From Acidimicrobiales bacterium (GTDB lineage Bacteria > Actinomycetota > Acidimicrobiia > Acidimicrobiales > DASWMK01), in NCBI GenBank assembly GCA_036399815.1, contig DASWMK010000285.1:1-40067 (forward strand): DNA of 40,067 nt. Reading direction: 5' to 3'. A program made the position numbers and the translations under genes. Under the pieces are notes generated by a model that was not told the DNA's origin, did not search any database, and was given only the letters and a program-made list of their open reading frames with translations. This document shows, in pieces, positions 24,635 to 32,970 of the stretch (position 1 is its first letter; each line of letters opens with the position of its first letter).

Positions 24635-24638
<4 letters not shown>
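23205..24638 (-). CDS. gatB: Asp-tRNA(Asn)/Glu-tRNA(Gln) amidotransferase subunit B
   Basis: At 477 aa this is the kinase-like subunit that phosphorylates misacylated Glu- or Asp-tRNA and accepts ammonia from GatA. Family blocks include IGLEVHCEL near the N-terminus, cysteines in [10 protein letters not shown] and [31 protein letters not shown], and [14 protein letters not shown]. The C-terminal YqeY-like tRNA-binding tail ends with [17 protein letters not shown]. The GTG start overlaps the gatA TGA in a GTGA quartet, showing tight coupling of the operon's last gene. The Cys pairs suggest the zinc site of the family. Confidence 0.96.
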
Positions 24639-26049
<1,411 letters not shown>

Positions 26050-26053
<4 letters not shown>

Positions 26054-26352
26054 GGCGCCTCCCCGAGGACCGGCGGGACGGCGAAGCGCCCGCCCTCGGC
26101 CAGCGGCGCCATGGCCAGCACCTCGTCGCGGTCGACGCCGGGGCGGGGCTCGTCCTCGCGGAGGACGTTGCGCAGCGGGTAGGGATGGGCCGTGGGCGGC
26201 ACGTCGGCCACGTCCAGCGCCTCGACGTCCCTGGCGTGCTCGAGCACGGCGGCCAGCTGCCCGGTGAACCGGTCGAGCTCCTCGTCGTCGAGGCGCAGCC
26301 GGGCCAGCCGGGCGACGTGGGCGACGTCGTCGCGCGTGATGCGGTCGGGCAT
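26050..26352 (-). CDS. gatC: Asp-tRNA(Asn)/Glu-tRNA(Gln) amidotransferase subunit C
   Basis: This 100-aa subunit wraps around GatA and GatB and stabilises the complex. It shows the standard N-terminal helices ([18 protein letters not shown]) and the later [20 protein letters not shown], matching the family's LREDxxRxS-like tail. It is the first gene of gatCAB. The ATG at 26352 is six bases after TACCAT with no ribosome binding site, so the operon's mRNA is probably leaderless. It is divergent from the ECF sigma gene across 84 bp. Confidence 0.93.
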
Positions 26353-26358
26353 GGGGCC

Positions 26359-26364
26359 ATGGTA
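26359..26364 (-). promoter_or_regulatory. -10 element of gatCAB
   Basis: Reads TACCAT on the minus strand, 6 nt before the gatC ATG. No good -35 is visible among the C/G runs upstream. Confidence 0.4.
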
Positions 26365-26402
26365 AGGGCGGCCCCGGGGGACCCCGGCCGGGATTCCCGC
26401 AA

Positions 26403-26424
26403 GGAACCCGGGGCGTCCGGCGTC
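26403..26424 (+). promoter_or_regulatory. Possible ECF-type promoter of the sigma factor gene
   Basis: GGAAC (26403-26407) and GTC (26422-26424) resemble the GGAAC...GTC elements of many ECF promoters, but the 14-bp gap is shorter than usual. If real, the sigma factor may activate itself. GAAGAGGA (26425-26432) is a ribosome binding site just before the ATG. Confidence 0.25.
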
Positions 26425-26436
26425 GAAGAGGACGTG

Positions 26437-26949
26437 ATGGCGCTCGAGCGAGCCGGCGACGAGGGGACGGGCCCGGTCGCGGCGGTCGTCCCCCTGGCGG
26501 CGACGTGGCCCGACCCGCTCGTCGAGCTGTACCGGCAGGAGTACGCGGCCATGGTCCGCTTCGCCCACCTCCTGACCGGGTCCAACGAGGTGGCGGAGGA
26601 GCTCGTGCAGGACGCGTTCGTGCAGCTGCGGCGGGGCTGGGCCCGGGCCGCCAACCCGCCGGCCTACCTGCGGGTGGTCGTGGCCAACAACTGCCGGTCC
26701 TGGCACCGGCGCCAGGCGCTCGAGGTGCGGCGCCGGCCGGCGCCCGACGCCCCCGCCGAGCTCAGGGCCGACGAGCTGTGGGACGCCATCCAGCGCCTGC
26801 CGTTCCGCCAGCGGGCGGCGATCGTCCTGCGCTTCTACGAGGACATGAGCGAGGCGGAGACCGCCCAGGTGCTCGGCTGCCGGCCCGGCACGGTGGGCTC
26901 GGCGGTCCACCGGGGCCTGGCCCGCCTCCGCGAGGTGATCGAGCGATGA
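26437..26949 (+). CDS. ECF RNA polymerase sigma factor (SigE-family type)
   Basis: This 170-aa sigma factor has only regions 2 and 4, as ECF sigmas do. Region 2 includes [21 protein letters not shown] (trimmed here to its key residues: the -10-binding helix with VQDAF). Region 4 holds [19 protein letters not shown] followed by the helix-turn-helix ending [16 protein letters not shown]. It redirects RNA polymerase to a stress or envelope regulon. The ATG at 26437 follows GAAGAGGA; an adjoining GTG at 26434 is possible. Its TGA overlaps the ATG of the next gene by four bases, the normal placement for a sigma/anti-sigma pair. Confidence 0.9.
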   Translation: MALERAGDEGTGPVAAVVPLAATWPDPLVELYRQEYAAMVRFAHLLTGSNEVAEELVQDAFVQLRRGWARAANPPAYLRVVVANNCRSWHRRQALEVRRRPAPDAPAELRADELWDAIQRLPFRQRAAIVLRFYEDMSEAETAQVLGCRPGTVGSAVHRGLARLREVIER

Positions 26950-27860
26950 ACGTCGAGGACCGGGTCAGGGAGACCCTCAGGCGCCAGGCAGAGCGGGTCA
27001 CCGTGTCGCCCGACGCGTGGGACCGCATCGAGGCGCGCACCGAGGCCCGCACGTTCGCCCCGTGGCAGCTGGCGACGCTCGGGGCGGTGGCGGCGGCGAT
27101 CGTCGTCCTCGCCGCCGTCGTCGGCGTCCGCAGCCTCGGCGGCGACGACCCCCAGCAGGTGGCCGTGGGCGGGCCGTCGACGACGGCGGGCGACGAGCCG
27201 GCGACGACCACGACCGCGCCCCCCACCACGACGTCCGCGCCGGTGACCACCGCCCCGGCGACGACGGCGGCCCCGCCGCCGACGACGACCGCGCCCCCGA
27301 CCACGGCGGCGCCGTCGACCACGGACACGACGGCCCCGCCCACCACGTCGACGACCGCGCCCGACGGGCCGGTGCTCGACCCGTCCGACCGGGTCGGCTG
27401 GGGCCGGCTCGGCCCGATCGTGGCCGGCATGACCGTCGAGGAGCTGGAGGCGGCCACCGGGCGGGACTGGGACGTGACCTCCGGGACCGAGGGCAGCCCG
27501 TGCGCCTACATCTCGGCGGCCGGCATGGCGGTCGGGGTCAACGTGATGGTCGACGGCGACACCGTCGTCCGCATCGACCTCCAGGAGCTCCCGACCGACG
27601 CCGGCGACGTGTCGCCCGGGTTCCCGACCGAGGAGGGCGTCGACATCGGCTCGACCGAGCGCGAGGTGGCCGACGCCTACGGCGACCGGGTCGAGGTCCG
27701 CCCCCACCCCTACCTCGGGGACGGGCACTACCTCGTGGTCGGGCCGGGGCCGGGCCAGGACCCGGCAATGCGCACGATCTTCGAGACCGACGGCCAGCGG
27801 GTGACGTCGTTCCGCACCGGCGTGGCCGAGGCCGTCGAGCTGATCGAGGGCTGCTCCTAG
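26946..27860 (+). CDS. Single-pass membrane protein, possible anti-sigma factor
   Basis: This 304-aa protein has a ~40-residue cytoplasmic N-terminus (VEDRVRETLRRQAERV onward), one TM helix at ~43-63, and an external Thr/Pro/Ala linker at ~76-140. A C-terminal domain of ~160 residues with two cysteines (SPCAYI and the final GCS) follows; I do not recognise it. Coupling by ATGA to the ECF gene and the membrane topology suggest an anti-sigma role. However, the cytoplasmic part is very short and has no zinc-binding HxxxCxxC motif, so this is not a classical ZAS anti-sigma factor. It might instead be a sensor or sigma-controlled envelope protein. It shares the stop tetranucleotide CTAG with the convergent hydrolase. 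Confidence 0.75.
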   Translation: MNVEDRVRETLRRQAERVTVSPDAWDRIEARTEARTFAPWQLATLGAVAAAIVVLAAVVGVRSLGGDDPQQVAVGGPSTTAGDEPATTTTAPPTTTSAPVTTAPATTAAPPPTTTAPPTTAAPSTTDTTAPPTTSTTAPDGPVLDPSDRVGWGRLGPIVAGMTVEELEAATGRDWDVTSGTEGSPCAYISAAGMAVGVNVMVDGDTVVRIDLQELPTDAGDVSPGFPTEEGVDIGSTEREVADAYGDRVEVRPHPYLGDGHYLVVGPGPGQDPAMRTIFETDGQRVTSFRTGVAEAVELIEGCS

Positions 27861-28618
27861 CCCCCGGTGACCTCGCCGGCGAAGCGCACGGCGGCGTCCT
27901 CCAGCAGCTCCCGGTCGAGGTCGAGGGTGGCGACGTGGAAGCTGCGCTCCAGCACCAGGCGGGTGACCGGGCCGGCGACGAGGCCGGCCAGGTGGTCGCC
28001 GCCGGTCGGCGGGACGACGTGGTCGTGGGGACTGGTGGCGAGCAGGATCGGGCAGCGGATGCCGGGCAGGCGGGGCTGCAGGGCGTCGACGGCGTCGAGC
28101 AGCGACAGCAGGCCGGCGACCGGCGCCCGGTCGTAGGCCGACTCGATGACCCCGGGCGCGGCGATGTCCGACCCCACGCCGGGCATGAACGCCTCGCCCT
28201 GGGCGGCGACCGCCTCGACCAGGTCGCGCATGGGCGGGATGGGCTCGACGGCCGGGTTGACGAGCACGAGGCCGGCGATCTCGGGGTGCTCGACGGCCAG
28301 CCAGGCGGCGAGGGTGCCGCCCATCGACAGCCCGGCCACGACGACCCGCTCGCACCGCGCCGCGAGGTCGGCGTAGGCCGCCTCGGCCGCCGCCGACCAG
28401 TCCGGCCACGACGTCGTCGCCATGTCCTCGACGGTCGTGCCGTGGCCCGGCAGCCGGGGCAGCTCGACGGCCAGGCCGGCCGCGGCCAGGCGCTCGGCCA
28501 GCGGCCGCATCGAGGTCGGGTTGCCGGTGAACCCGTGGAGGACGAGCGCGCCGTGCGGGCCGCCCGGGGCCGACCAGGCCTCCGCGCCGGGCAGCACCGC
28601 TGGGTCAGTAGGGGTCAT
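27857..28618 (-). CDS. Alpha/beta-hydrolase, carboxylesterase or monoacylglycerol lipase type
   Basis: This 253-aa cytoplasmic hydrolase resembles Est30-like carboxylesterases. The triad is readable: Ser98 in the elbow GLSMGG, Asp199 in TSPHDHVVP, and His228 in RSFHVATLD. HGF at 28-30 supplies the oxyanion hole and a short lid follows near 125-165. The substrate is likely a short acyl or glycerol ester, by family only. Its ATG lies 14 nt inside the end of the ferredoxin gene, so it is translated from the same message. On the other side it overlaps the sigma-linked membrane protein by the four bases CTAG. Confidence 0.9.
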   Translation of the reverse strand: MTPTDPAVLPGAEAWSAPGGPHGALVLHGFTGNPTSMRPLAERLAAAGLAVELPRLPGHGTTVEDMATTSWPDWSAAAEAAYADLAARCERVVVAGLSMGGTLAAWLAVEHPEIAGLVLVNPAVEPIPPMRDLVEAVAAQGEAFMPGVGSDIAAPGVIESAYDRAPVAGLLSLLDAVDALQPRLPGIRCPILLATSPHDHVVPPTGGDHLAGLVAGPVTRLVLERSFHVATLDLDRELLEDAAVRFAGEVTGG

Positions 28619-28904
28619 CGGTGGCCGGCTCCTCCCACCAGTCGTCGGGCGCCGGCACCCAGGCCGGGTCCTCGTAGATGCAGTCCACCGGGCACGGGTC
28701 GAGGCACTTGCCGCAGCCCGAGCACAGCTCCGGGATGATCACCACGTCGATCCCGTGGTTGAAGATGGCCCCGAACTGGGGCGGGCAGTGGCGCAGGCAC
28801 GTGTCGCAGTTGATGCACTCGGCCATCTCGATGCGGAGCGGGGCGTTGCGCCACTTCGGGTTGCGGGCGCGGGTGGCGATCCGCTCGGCCCTCGTGCCGG
28901 CCAT
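28605..28904 (-). CDS. Ferredoxin with two [4Fe-4S] clusters
   Basis: This 99-aa electron carrier has two complete CxxCxxCxxxCP motifs: Cys30, 33, 36, 40 and Cys61, 64, 67, 71. Both cluster sites are of the 4Fe-4S type with no 3Fe-specific spacing. An N-terminal basic stretch of ~25 residues and an acidic, Trp-containing tail (DDWWEEP) flank the core. The ATG is six bases after TAGGGT. It is divergent from a TetR gene with only 25 bp between, and upstream of, and overlapping, a hydrolase gene. Redox partner is not evident. Confidence 0.9.
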   Translation of the reverse strand: MAGTRAERIATRARNPKWRNAPLRIEMAECINCDTCLRHCPPQFGAIFNHGIDVVIIPELCSGCGKCLDPCPVDCIYEDPAWVPAPDDWWEEPATDDPY

Positions 28905-28910
28905 CGGTCC

Positions 28911-28920
28911 ACCCTACTGT
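28911..28920. promoter_or_regulatory. Face-to-face -10 elements, ferredoxin/TetR divergent promoter
   Basis: ACCCTACTGT reads TAGGGT leftward, 6 nt before the ferredoxin ATG, and TACTGT rightward, 9 nt before the TetR ATG. The hexamers share the TA pair at 28915-28916. The whole intergenic space is 25 bp, so both transcripts must start almost at their start codons. Confidence 0.55.
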
Positions 28921-28929
28921 TGGGGCGGC

Positions 28930-29538
28930 ATGGCCCGACGGCTGACGACCCAGGGGCAGGAGCGCAAGCAGCAGCTCATCGACACGGCGGCCGAGCTGTT
29001 CGCGGCCCGCGGGTACGCGGACACCCGCATCGCCGACATCGTCACCGCCGCCGGCGTGGCCAAGGGCCTCTTCTACTGGTACTTCGACACCAAGGAGACC
29101 CTGTTCCGGGAGCTGGCCGAGGACATCAGGCTGCGGCTGCGGCGGGCCCAGGGCGAGGCCATGGACCCGGCCGCCGACGCCCTCACCCGCCTGCGCCAGG
29201 GCGCCGAGGCGTCGGTGCGGTTCATGGCCCACCACGCCCACTTCTTCGCCCTGCTCGAGGTCGAGCACCTGGAGAAGCAGTTCGCCGACGTCGTCCGCAA
29301 GGGCACCGACGTGCACGTCGCCGACGTCGCCGCCCTGATCCGGGAGGGGATCGCCGCCGGGCTGGTGCGCGACGAGGACCCCGAGCTGCTGGCCTACGGC
29401 GTCGTCGGGGCGGTCGGGTACTTCAGCCACTTCCACCGCACCGGCCGCATCGAGCTGCCCCTGGACGAGCTGTCGGCCTTCGTCGGCCGCTTCGTCGTGT
29501 GGTCGCTGGCGGCGGATCCCCTCACGACCACCGGGTAG
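28930..29538 (+). CDS. TetR-family transcriptional regulator
   Basis: This 202-aa regulator has a clear TetR DNA-binding domain: TAAELFAARGYADTRIADIV (18-37) leading into the helix-turn-helix AGVAKGLFYWYFDTKETLF. The C-terminal domain is rich in His, Phe and Glu (MAHHAHFFALLEVEHLEKQF) and is similar to TetR_C domains seen near lipid-metabolism genes. The ATG is 9 nt after TACTGT. It is divergent from the ferredoxin gene and followed by an SCP2 protein, so regulation of lipid or sterol handling is possible. Its TAG stop forms the start of the next gene's -10. Confidence 0.9.
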   Translation: MARRLTTQGQERKQQLIDTAAELFAARGYADTRIADIVTAAGVAKGLFYWYFDTKETLFRELAEDIRLRLRRAQGEAMDPAADALTRLRQGAEASVRFMAHHAHFFALLEVEHLEKQFADVVRKGTDVHVADVAALIREGIAAGLVRDEDPELLAYGVVGAVGYFSHFHRTGRIELPLDELSAFVGRFVVWSLAADPLTTTG

Positions 29539-29541
29539 CGT
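29536..29541 (+). promoter_or_regulatory. -10 element of the SCP2 gene overlapping TetR stop
   Basis: TAGCGT begins at the TAG stop codon of the TetR gene and lies 33 nt before the SCP2 GTG. This leader holds an AGGGAGA ribosome binding site, so this message is leadered. Confidence 0.35.
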
Positions 29542-29574
29542 GCGGCCCCGCCGCAGACCGCGAAGGGAGACGAC

Positions 29575-29979
29575 GTGCCGTACAAGTTCCTGTCGGACGA
29601 GTGGTTGGCCGAGGCCAGGAAGATCCGCGAGGAGTACTCCGGGAAGACGGCCCCGCCCGCCCATGCCATCCGCATGAACCAGGTGATCACCGACGTCCCC
29701 TTCGGCGACGGCACCGTCAACGCCCACATGGACACCTCGGCCGGCGAGGTCGAGCTCGACCTCGGCCACCTGGAGTCGGCCGACGTCACCGTCACCCTCG
29801 ACTACGACACGGCGAGGGCGATCTTCGTGGAGCAGAACCCGCAGGCCGGGATGCAGGCGTTCATGGCCGGCAAGATCAAGGTCCAGGGCGACATGACCAA
29901 GCTCATGGCCATGCAGACGACCACCCCGGACGCCACGACCGCCGAGATCGCCCGGCGGATCAAGGAGATCACCGAGTGA
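29575..29979 (+). CDS. SCP2 sterol-binding domain protein
   Basis: This 134-aa protein is a single SCP2 domain, a hydrophobic-pocket fold that binds sterols, fatty acyl-CoA or other lipids. The family feel is clear in the C-terminal half: DVTVTLDYDTARAIFVEQNP, then FMAGKIKVQGDMTKLMAMQ, where G-K-I-K-V-x-G-D is the recurrent SCP2 signature. It is cytoplasmic with no signal peptide. The GTG start follows AGGGAGACGAC. The preceding TetR gene may control it. Its last 11 nt overlap the convergent VOC gene. The lipid ligand is unknown. Confidence 0.9.
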   Translation: MPYKFLSDEWLAEARKIREEYSGKTAPPAHAIRMNQVITDVPFGDGTVNAHMDTSAGEVELDLGHLESADVTVTLDYDTARAIFVEQNPQAGMQAFMAGKIKVQGDMTKLMAMQTTTPDATTAEIARRIKEITE

Positions 29980-30337
29980 CGGGTGGCCCACCAGGGGGGC
30001 GGAGCACGCACAGCTCGTTGCCCTCCGGGTCGGCCAGCACCTGCCACACCCAGCCGTCCTCGTGCACCCGCCCGCCCACGGGCCGGGCGCCGGCCGCCAC
30101 CAGGCGGGCCACCTCGCCGTCCAGGTCGTCGACCCGGAGGTCGAGGTGCATGCGGTTCTTCGCCGTGCGGGGCTCGGCCACCCGCTGGAGCAGGAGCTCG
30201 GGGAGGCGCCCGGCCGGGTCGGCCAGCACGACGTAGGGGTCGCCGTCCCCGCTCACCCGGCGGTAGCCGACGGCCGCCGCCCAGAACGGGGCGAGGGCGA
30301 CGGGGTCGGCGCAGTCGAGCACGACGGCGAGCTGCAC
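29969..30337 (-). CDS. VOC-superfamily (glyoxalase-like) protein
   Basis: This 122-aa protein has the single-chain vicinal-oxygen-chelate layout: two beta-alpha-beta-beta-beta modules, beginning LAVVLDCADPVALAPFWAAA and continuing with MHLDLRVDDLDGEVARLV. His and Glu in metal-ligand-like places (MHLDL; WQVLADPEGNEL) suggest a metal site. Members range from lyases and dioxygenases to antibiotic-binding resistance proteins. The GTG start is only 2 nt after the TGA of the upstream efflux-pump gene, so the two are one operon. Pairing with a pump makes a drug-binding or detoxifying role worth considering, but that is inference. Confidence 0.85.
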   Translation of the reverse strand: MQLAVVLDCADPVALAPFWAAAVGYRRVSGDGDPYVVLADPAGRLPELLLQRVAEPRTAKNRMHLDLRVDDLDGEVARLVAAGARPVGGRVHEDGWVWQVLADPEGNELCVLRPPGGPPVTR

Positions 30338-30339
30338 GG

Positions 30340-31872
30340 TCAGCTCGCCCTCGCCACCTCGAGCCCCCGGTCGCCGGCGGGGGCCGGCTCCTCGCCGGCC
30401 GCGCCCCGCGGCGTGCTGCGGAGGAACGAGGCGGCGACGGCGCCGATGGCGCAGGCGGCCGCGCCGGTGAGGAAGGCGTCGCCGTAGCTGCCGACCAGGC
30501 CGGCCGACGACACGGTGGTGGCCTGGACGGTCTGCATGATCTGGATGCCGGCGACCACCCCGACCTGGGCGGCCAGCTGGTAGGAGGCGCCGGCCACGCC
30601 GAGGTCGCCGTCGTCGACGGCGTTGGCCACGCTGGCCGACAGGGCGGGCGCCGTCGCCCCGAGGCCGAGCCCGGACAGGGCCAGGGCGACGACGATCGTG
30701 AGGTCGCTCGACCCGGGCGCCACCGTGGAGAGGGCGACCATGCTGAGCGACACGACGGCCGCGCCGAACACGGCCGACGCCCGCTCGCCGACCCGCACCG
30801 CCATCCACCCGGCGACCGGGCCGGCGATGGCGAAGGTGAGCGGGCGGGCGATCGAGAGCAGCCCGGTGCGGGTCTCGCCGTAGCCGAGCACGTCCTGGAG
30901 CAGCAGCGGGGTGAGGATGAACCCGCCCATGTACGCGAACTGGGTGAGGGCGCCGGCCGCCATCGGCACGGCCACGTTGCGCCGCCGCAGGTAGCGGAGG
31001 GGCACGAGCGGCGAGGCCGAGGTCCGCTCCACGACCACGAACGCGGCGAGGGCGACCGGCACGGCGGCGAAGGCGGCCACCACGCCGGTGCTGGCCCAGC
31101 CCCACTCGGGGCCCCGGTTGAGGCCGACGAGCAGGCTGGTCACCCCGGCGGCGAGCAGGAGGGCGCCGACCCAGTCGAAGGACCGGGGGCCGCCGGCCCG
31201 CCGGCTCTCGGGGAGGATGGCGTAGGCGACGGCCCAGGCGATCACCGTGAACACGACCTGGCCGACGAAGATCCACCGCCAGCCGAACGCCTCGACGACG
31301 GGGCCGCCGGCGACGACGCCGAGCACCGGCGAGCCCGCCATGACGAGCGACCAGAGGCCGAGCGCCTGCACCCGCCGCTCGGGCGGGAACACGCCGGCGA
31401 TCATGGCCATGGCCGCCGGCCCGGTGGCGGCGCCGCCCACGGCGCCGAGCACCCGGAAGGCGATCAGCGCGGCCGCCGACGGGGCGAGGGCGGTGGCCCC
31501 GGCCAGCACCCCGGCCGCGCCGAGGCCGAGCAGGTAGACCCGGCGCTGGCCCCACAGGTCGCCCAGGCGGCCGAACGCCGGCCCGACCACGCCGAGGGCG
31601 AGCAGCGGGCCGGTGATGACCCAGGTCAGGGTGGCCGGGGTCGTCTCCAGGTCGCGGGCGATGCGGGGCAGCGAGACGGCGAGGATCGTGATCGTGAAGC
31701 CGACCGTGAACAGGCCGAACAGCGAGGCGGACAGGACGATCCACCGGCCCCGGTCGCTCGCCGCCACCCGCTGCGCCATCCACCGCCGCAGCAGCAGCGG
31801 CCAGGGGACGACACCGACCTCCTCCGCCCCCGGAGGGTCGAGGGCGAACTCCCCGGTGTCCTCCCTCCCCAT
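30340..31872 (-). CDS. DHA2-family MFS efflux transporter
   Basis: This is a 510-aa multidrug-type proton antiporter of the 14-helix class. The signature near helix 1 is ITILAVSLPRIARDLETTPATL. GRLGDLWGQRRVY follows as motif A, and FRVLGAVGGAATGPAAMAMI is the helix-4 block. An N-terminal cytoplasmic extension of ~40 residues (REDTGEFALDPPGAEE) is acidic and unusual for the family. The ATG is 8 nt after TAGCGT, with the palindrome TGACC-N4-GGTCA just upstream. It is co-transcribed with the VOC protein. It is a separate lineage from the pump at 20932 by sequence. Substrate is unknown. Confidence 0.92.
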   Translation of the reverse strand: MGREDTGEFALDPPGAEEVGVVPWPLLLRRWMAQRVAASDRGRWIVLSASLFGLFTVGFTITILAVSLPRIARDLETTPATLTWVITGPLLALGVVGPAFGRLGDLWGQRRVYLLGLGAAGVLAGATALAPSAAALIAFRVLGAVGGAATGPAAMAMIAGVFPPERRVQALGLWSLVMAGSPVLGVVAGGPVVEAFGWRWIFVGQVVFTVIAWAVAYAILPESRRAGGPRSFDWVGALLLAAGVTSLLVGLNRGPEWGWASTGVVAAFAAVPVALAAFVVVERTSASPLVPLRYLRRRNVAVPMAAGALTQFAYMGGFILTPLLLQDVLGYGETRTGLLSIARPLTFAIAGPVAGWMAVRVGERASAVFGAAVVSLSMVALSTVAPGSSDLTIVVALALSGLGLGATAPALSASVANAVDDGDLGVAGASYQLAAQVGVVAGIQIMQTVQATTVSSAGLVGSYGDAFLTGAAACAIGAVAASFLRSTPRGAAGEEPAPAGDRGLEVARAS

Positions 31873-31880
31873 GCCCCCAG

Positions 31881-31886
31881 ACGCTA
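31881..31886 (-). promoter_or_regulatory. -10 element of the pump-VOC operon
   Basis: Reads TAGCGT on the minus strand, ending 8 nt before the ATG at 31872. No good -35 is present at normal spacing, perhaps because activation or repression is exerted through the adjacent palindrome. Confidence 0.4.
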
Positions 31887-31888
31887 CC

Positions 31889-31902
31889 TGACCCTCCGGT
31901 CA
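31889..31902. promoter_or_regulatory. Possible operator TGACC-N4-GGTCA
   Basis: Two exact 5-bp arms around 4 bp sit immediately upstream of the -10. The form is like operators of several TetR and GntR regulators, but arms this short occur by chance in GC-rich DNA. No regulator gene is adjacent. Confidence 0.3.
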
Positions 31903-32043
31903 AGGGGTCGGGCGCCGGACGCGCCAGCAGGGCCCGGGGAGCGCCTCCTCGCGGCGGCTGGGGAACGCCACGTCCGGCTGCCCCGCACCGGGCCCTGCCA
32001 CGCGGCGAGGAGTGTAGTCAACGACGCGCGGTGCGTGACGCCG
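31903..32043. other. Non-coding spacer with long inverted repeats
   Basis: This is the longest gene-free stretch in the window. GCAGGGCCCGG (31927-31937) is exactly complementary to CCGGGCCCTGC (31988-31998). CTCCTCGC (31945-31952) is complementary to GCGAGGAG (32005-32012). The two pairings interlock, as in a pseudoknot. No T-run follows, so it does not look like an intrinsic terminator. It lies between the 3' end of the SDR gene and the pump promoter, both reading left. Confidence 0.4.
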
Positions 32044-32925
32044 TTACGAAGCGGCGAACGGGCGCAGCGCGTCGGCCAGCCCCTCCACCGTCCAGCGGTC
32101 GTCCCGCTCCACCCCGTCGCCCATCCGCCAGGGCTCCATCACCTTCACGGTGCCGCCCTGGGAGAAGAACGTCTTCCCGGTGAACGGGCAGTCCTCGGTG
32201 GCGAGGTAGGCGACGAGGGGCGACACGTTGGCCGGGTCCCACACGTCGAAGCGGGCGGCGTCCTCGGGGGCCTGGACGATGTCGGACAGGCCGGGGGTCG
32301 ACTCGGTCAGCCGGGTGCGGGCGGCCGGCGCGATGCAGTTCGAGCGGACGCCGTAGCGGGCCAGCTCCTGCGCGCAGATGATGCTGAAGGCGCCGATGCC
32401 GGCCTTCGCCGCGCCGTAGTTCGTCTGCCCGGGGTTGCCGAGGAGGCCGGAGGTCGACGAGGTGTGCACGAGGTTGGCCCGGACCGGCGTGCCCGCCTTC
32501 GCCTGCTCCCGCCAGTAGGCCGCCGCCCACCTGGTCGGCACGAAGTGGCCCTTCAGGTGCACGGCGATGACCGCGTCCCACTCCTCCTCGGTCATGTTGA
32601 CGAGGACCCGGTCGCGGAGGATGCCGGCGTTGTTGACGAGCACGTCGAGGCGCCCGAACGCCTCGACGGCCGTGTTCACGAGGCGCTGCCCGCCCTCCCA
32701 GTCGGCCACGTCGTCCACGTTGGCGACGGCCTCGCCGCCGAGGGCCAGGATCTCGTCGACCACGACCTGGGCCGGTGCCCGGTCGGCGCCCGTGCCGTCG
32801 ATGTTGCCGCCGAGGTCGTTGACCACGACCCTGGCCCCCTCGGCGGCGAAGAGCAGCGCGTGCTCGCGCCCGAGGCCCCGACCGGCACCCGTGATGATGG
32901 CCACCCGTCCGTCGAGCGATCCCAT
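32044..32925 (-). CDS. Short-chain dehydrogenase/reductase, 17-beta-HSD4/FabG-like
   Basis: This 293-aa SDR has the cofactor motif TGAGRGLG (12-19), NNAG (98-101) and the catalytic Tyr170/Lys174 pair in TNYGAAKAG. The opening LDGRVAIITGAGRGLGREHA and VVVNDLGG strongly resemble SDRs related to the hydroxyacyl-CoA dehydrogenase part of peroxisomal multifunctional enzyme. A 3-hydroxyacyl-CoA or steroid substrate is therefore the best guess. Asp37 after the second strand suggests NAD preference. The ATG follows AGGGAGAGGG, a strong ribosome binding site. It is divergent from a TetR gene and shares an operator-like repeat with it, which suggests local control by lipid or steroid signals. Confidence 0.92.
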   Translation of the reverse strand: MGSLDGRVAIITGAGRGLGREHALLFAAEGARVVVNDLGGNIDGTGADRAPAQVVVDEILALGGEAVANVDDVADWEGGQRLVNTAVEAFGRLDVLVNNAGILRDRVLVNMTEEEWDAVIAVHLKGHFVPTRWAAAYWREQAKAGTPVRANLVHTSSTSGLLGNPGQTNYGAAKAGIGAFSIICAQELARYGVRSNCIAPAARTRLTESTPGLSDIVQAPEDAARFDVWDPANVSPLVAYLATEDCPFTGKTFFSQGGTVKVMEPWRMGDGVERDDRWTVEGLADALRPFAAS

Positions 32926-32946
32926 GCCCTCTCCCTTGTCGTGGTG

Positions 32947-32970
32947 GGCGCCGAAACTAGCGTCGGCACC
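32947..32970. promoter_or_regulatory. TetR operator candidate in the SDR/TetR divergent promoter
   Basis: GGCGCCGA (32947-32954) and TCGGCACC (32963-32970) pair at 7 of 8 positions around an 8-bp AT-richer centre (AACTAGCG). The site covers both opposing -10 hexamers and ends next to the TetR GTG at 32971, so binding would shut both promoters. Confidence 0.55.
32954..32963. promoter_or_regulatory. Face-to-face -10 elements, SDR/TetR divergent promoter
   Basis: AAACTAGCGT reads TAGTTT leftward (28 nt before the SDR ATG, leaving room for its ribosome binding site) and TAGCGT rightward (7 nt before the TetR GTG). The two share TA of CTAG. Confidence 0.5.

Noticed and set aside
26365-26436. Rho-independent terminator from the CCCCGGGGG and CCCCGG runs between gatC and the sigma gene
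   Set aside because: It lies at the divergent 5' ends of both genes, not at a 3' end, and has no T-run.
31903-32043. Riboswitch of a named class (for example guanidine or ykkC-like) before an efflux gene
   Set aside because: I could not match any conserved loop sequences, and the pump's -10 lies downstream of this DNA, so it would not be in the pump mRNA.
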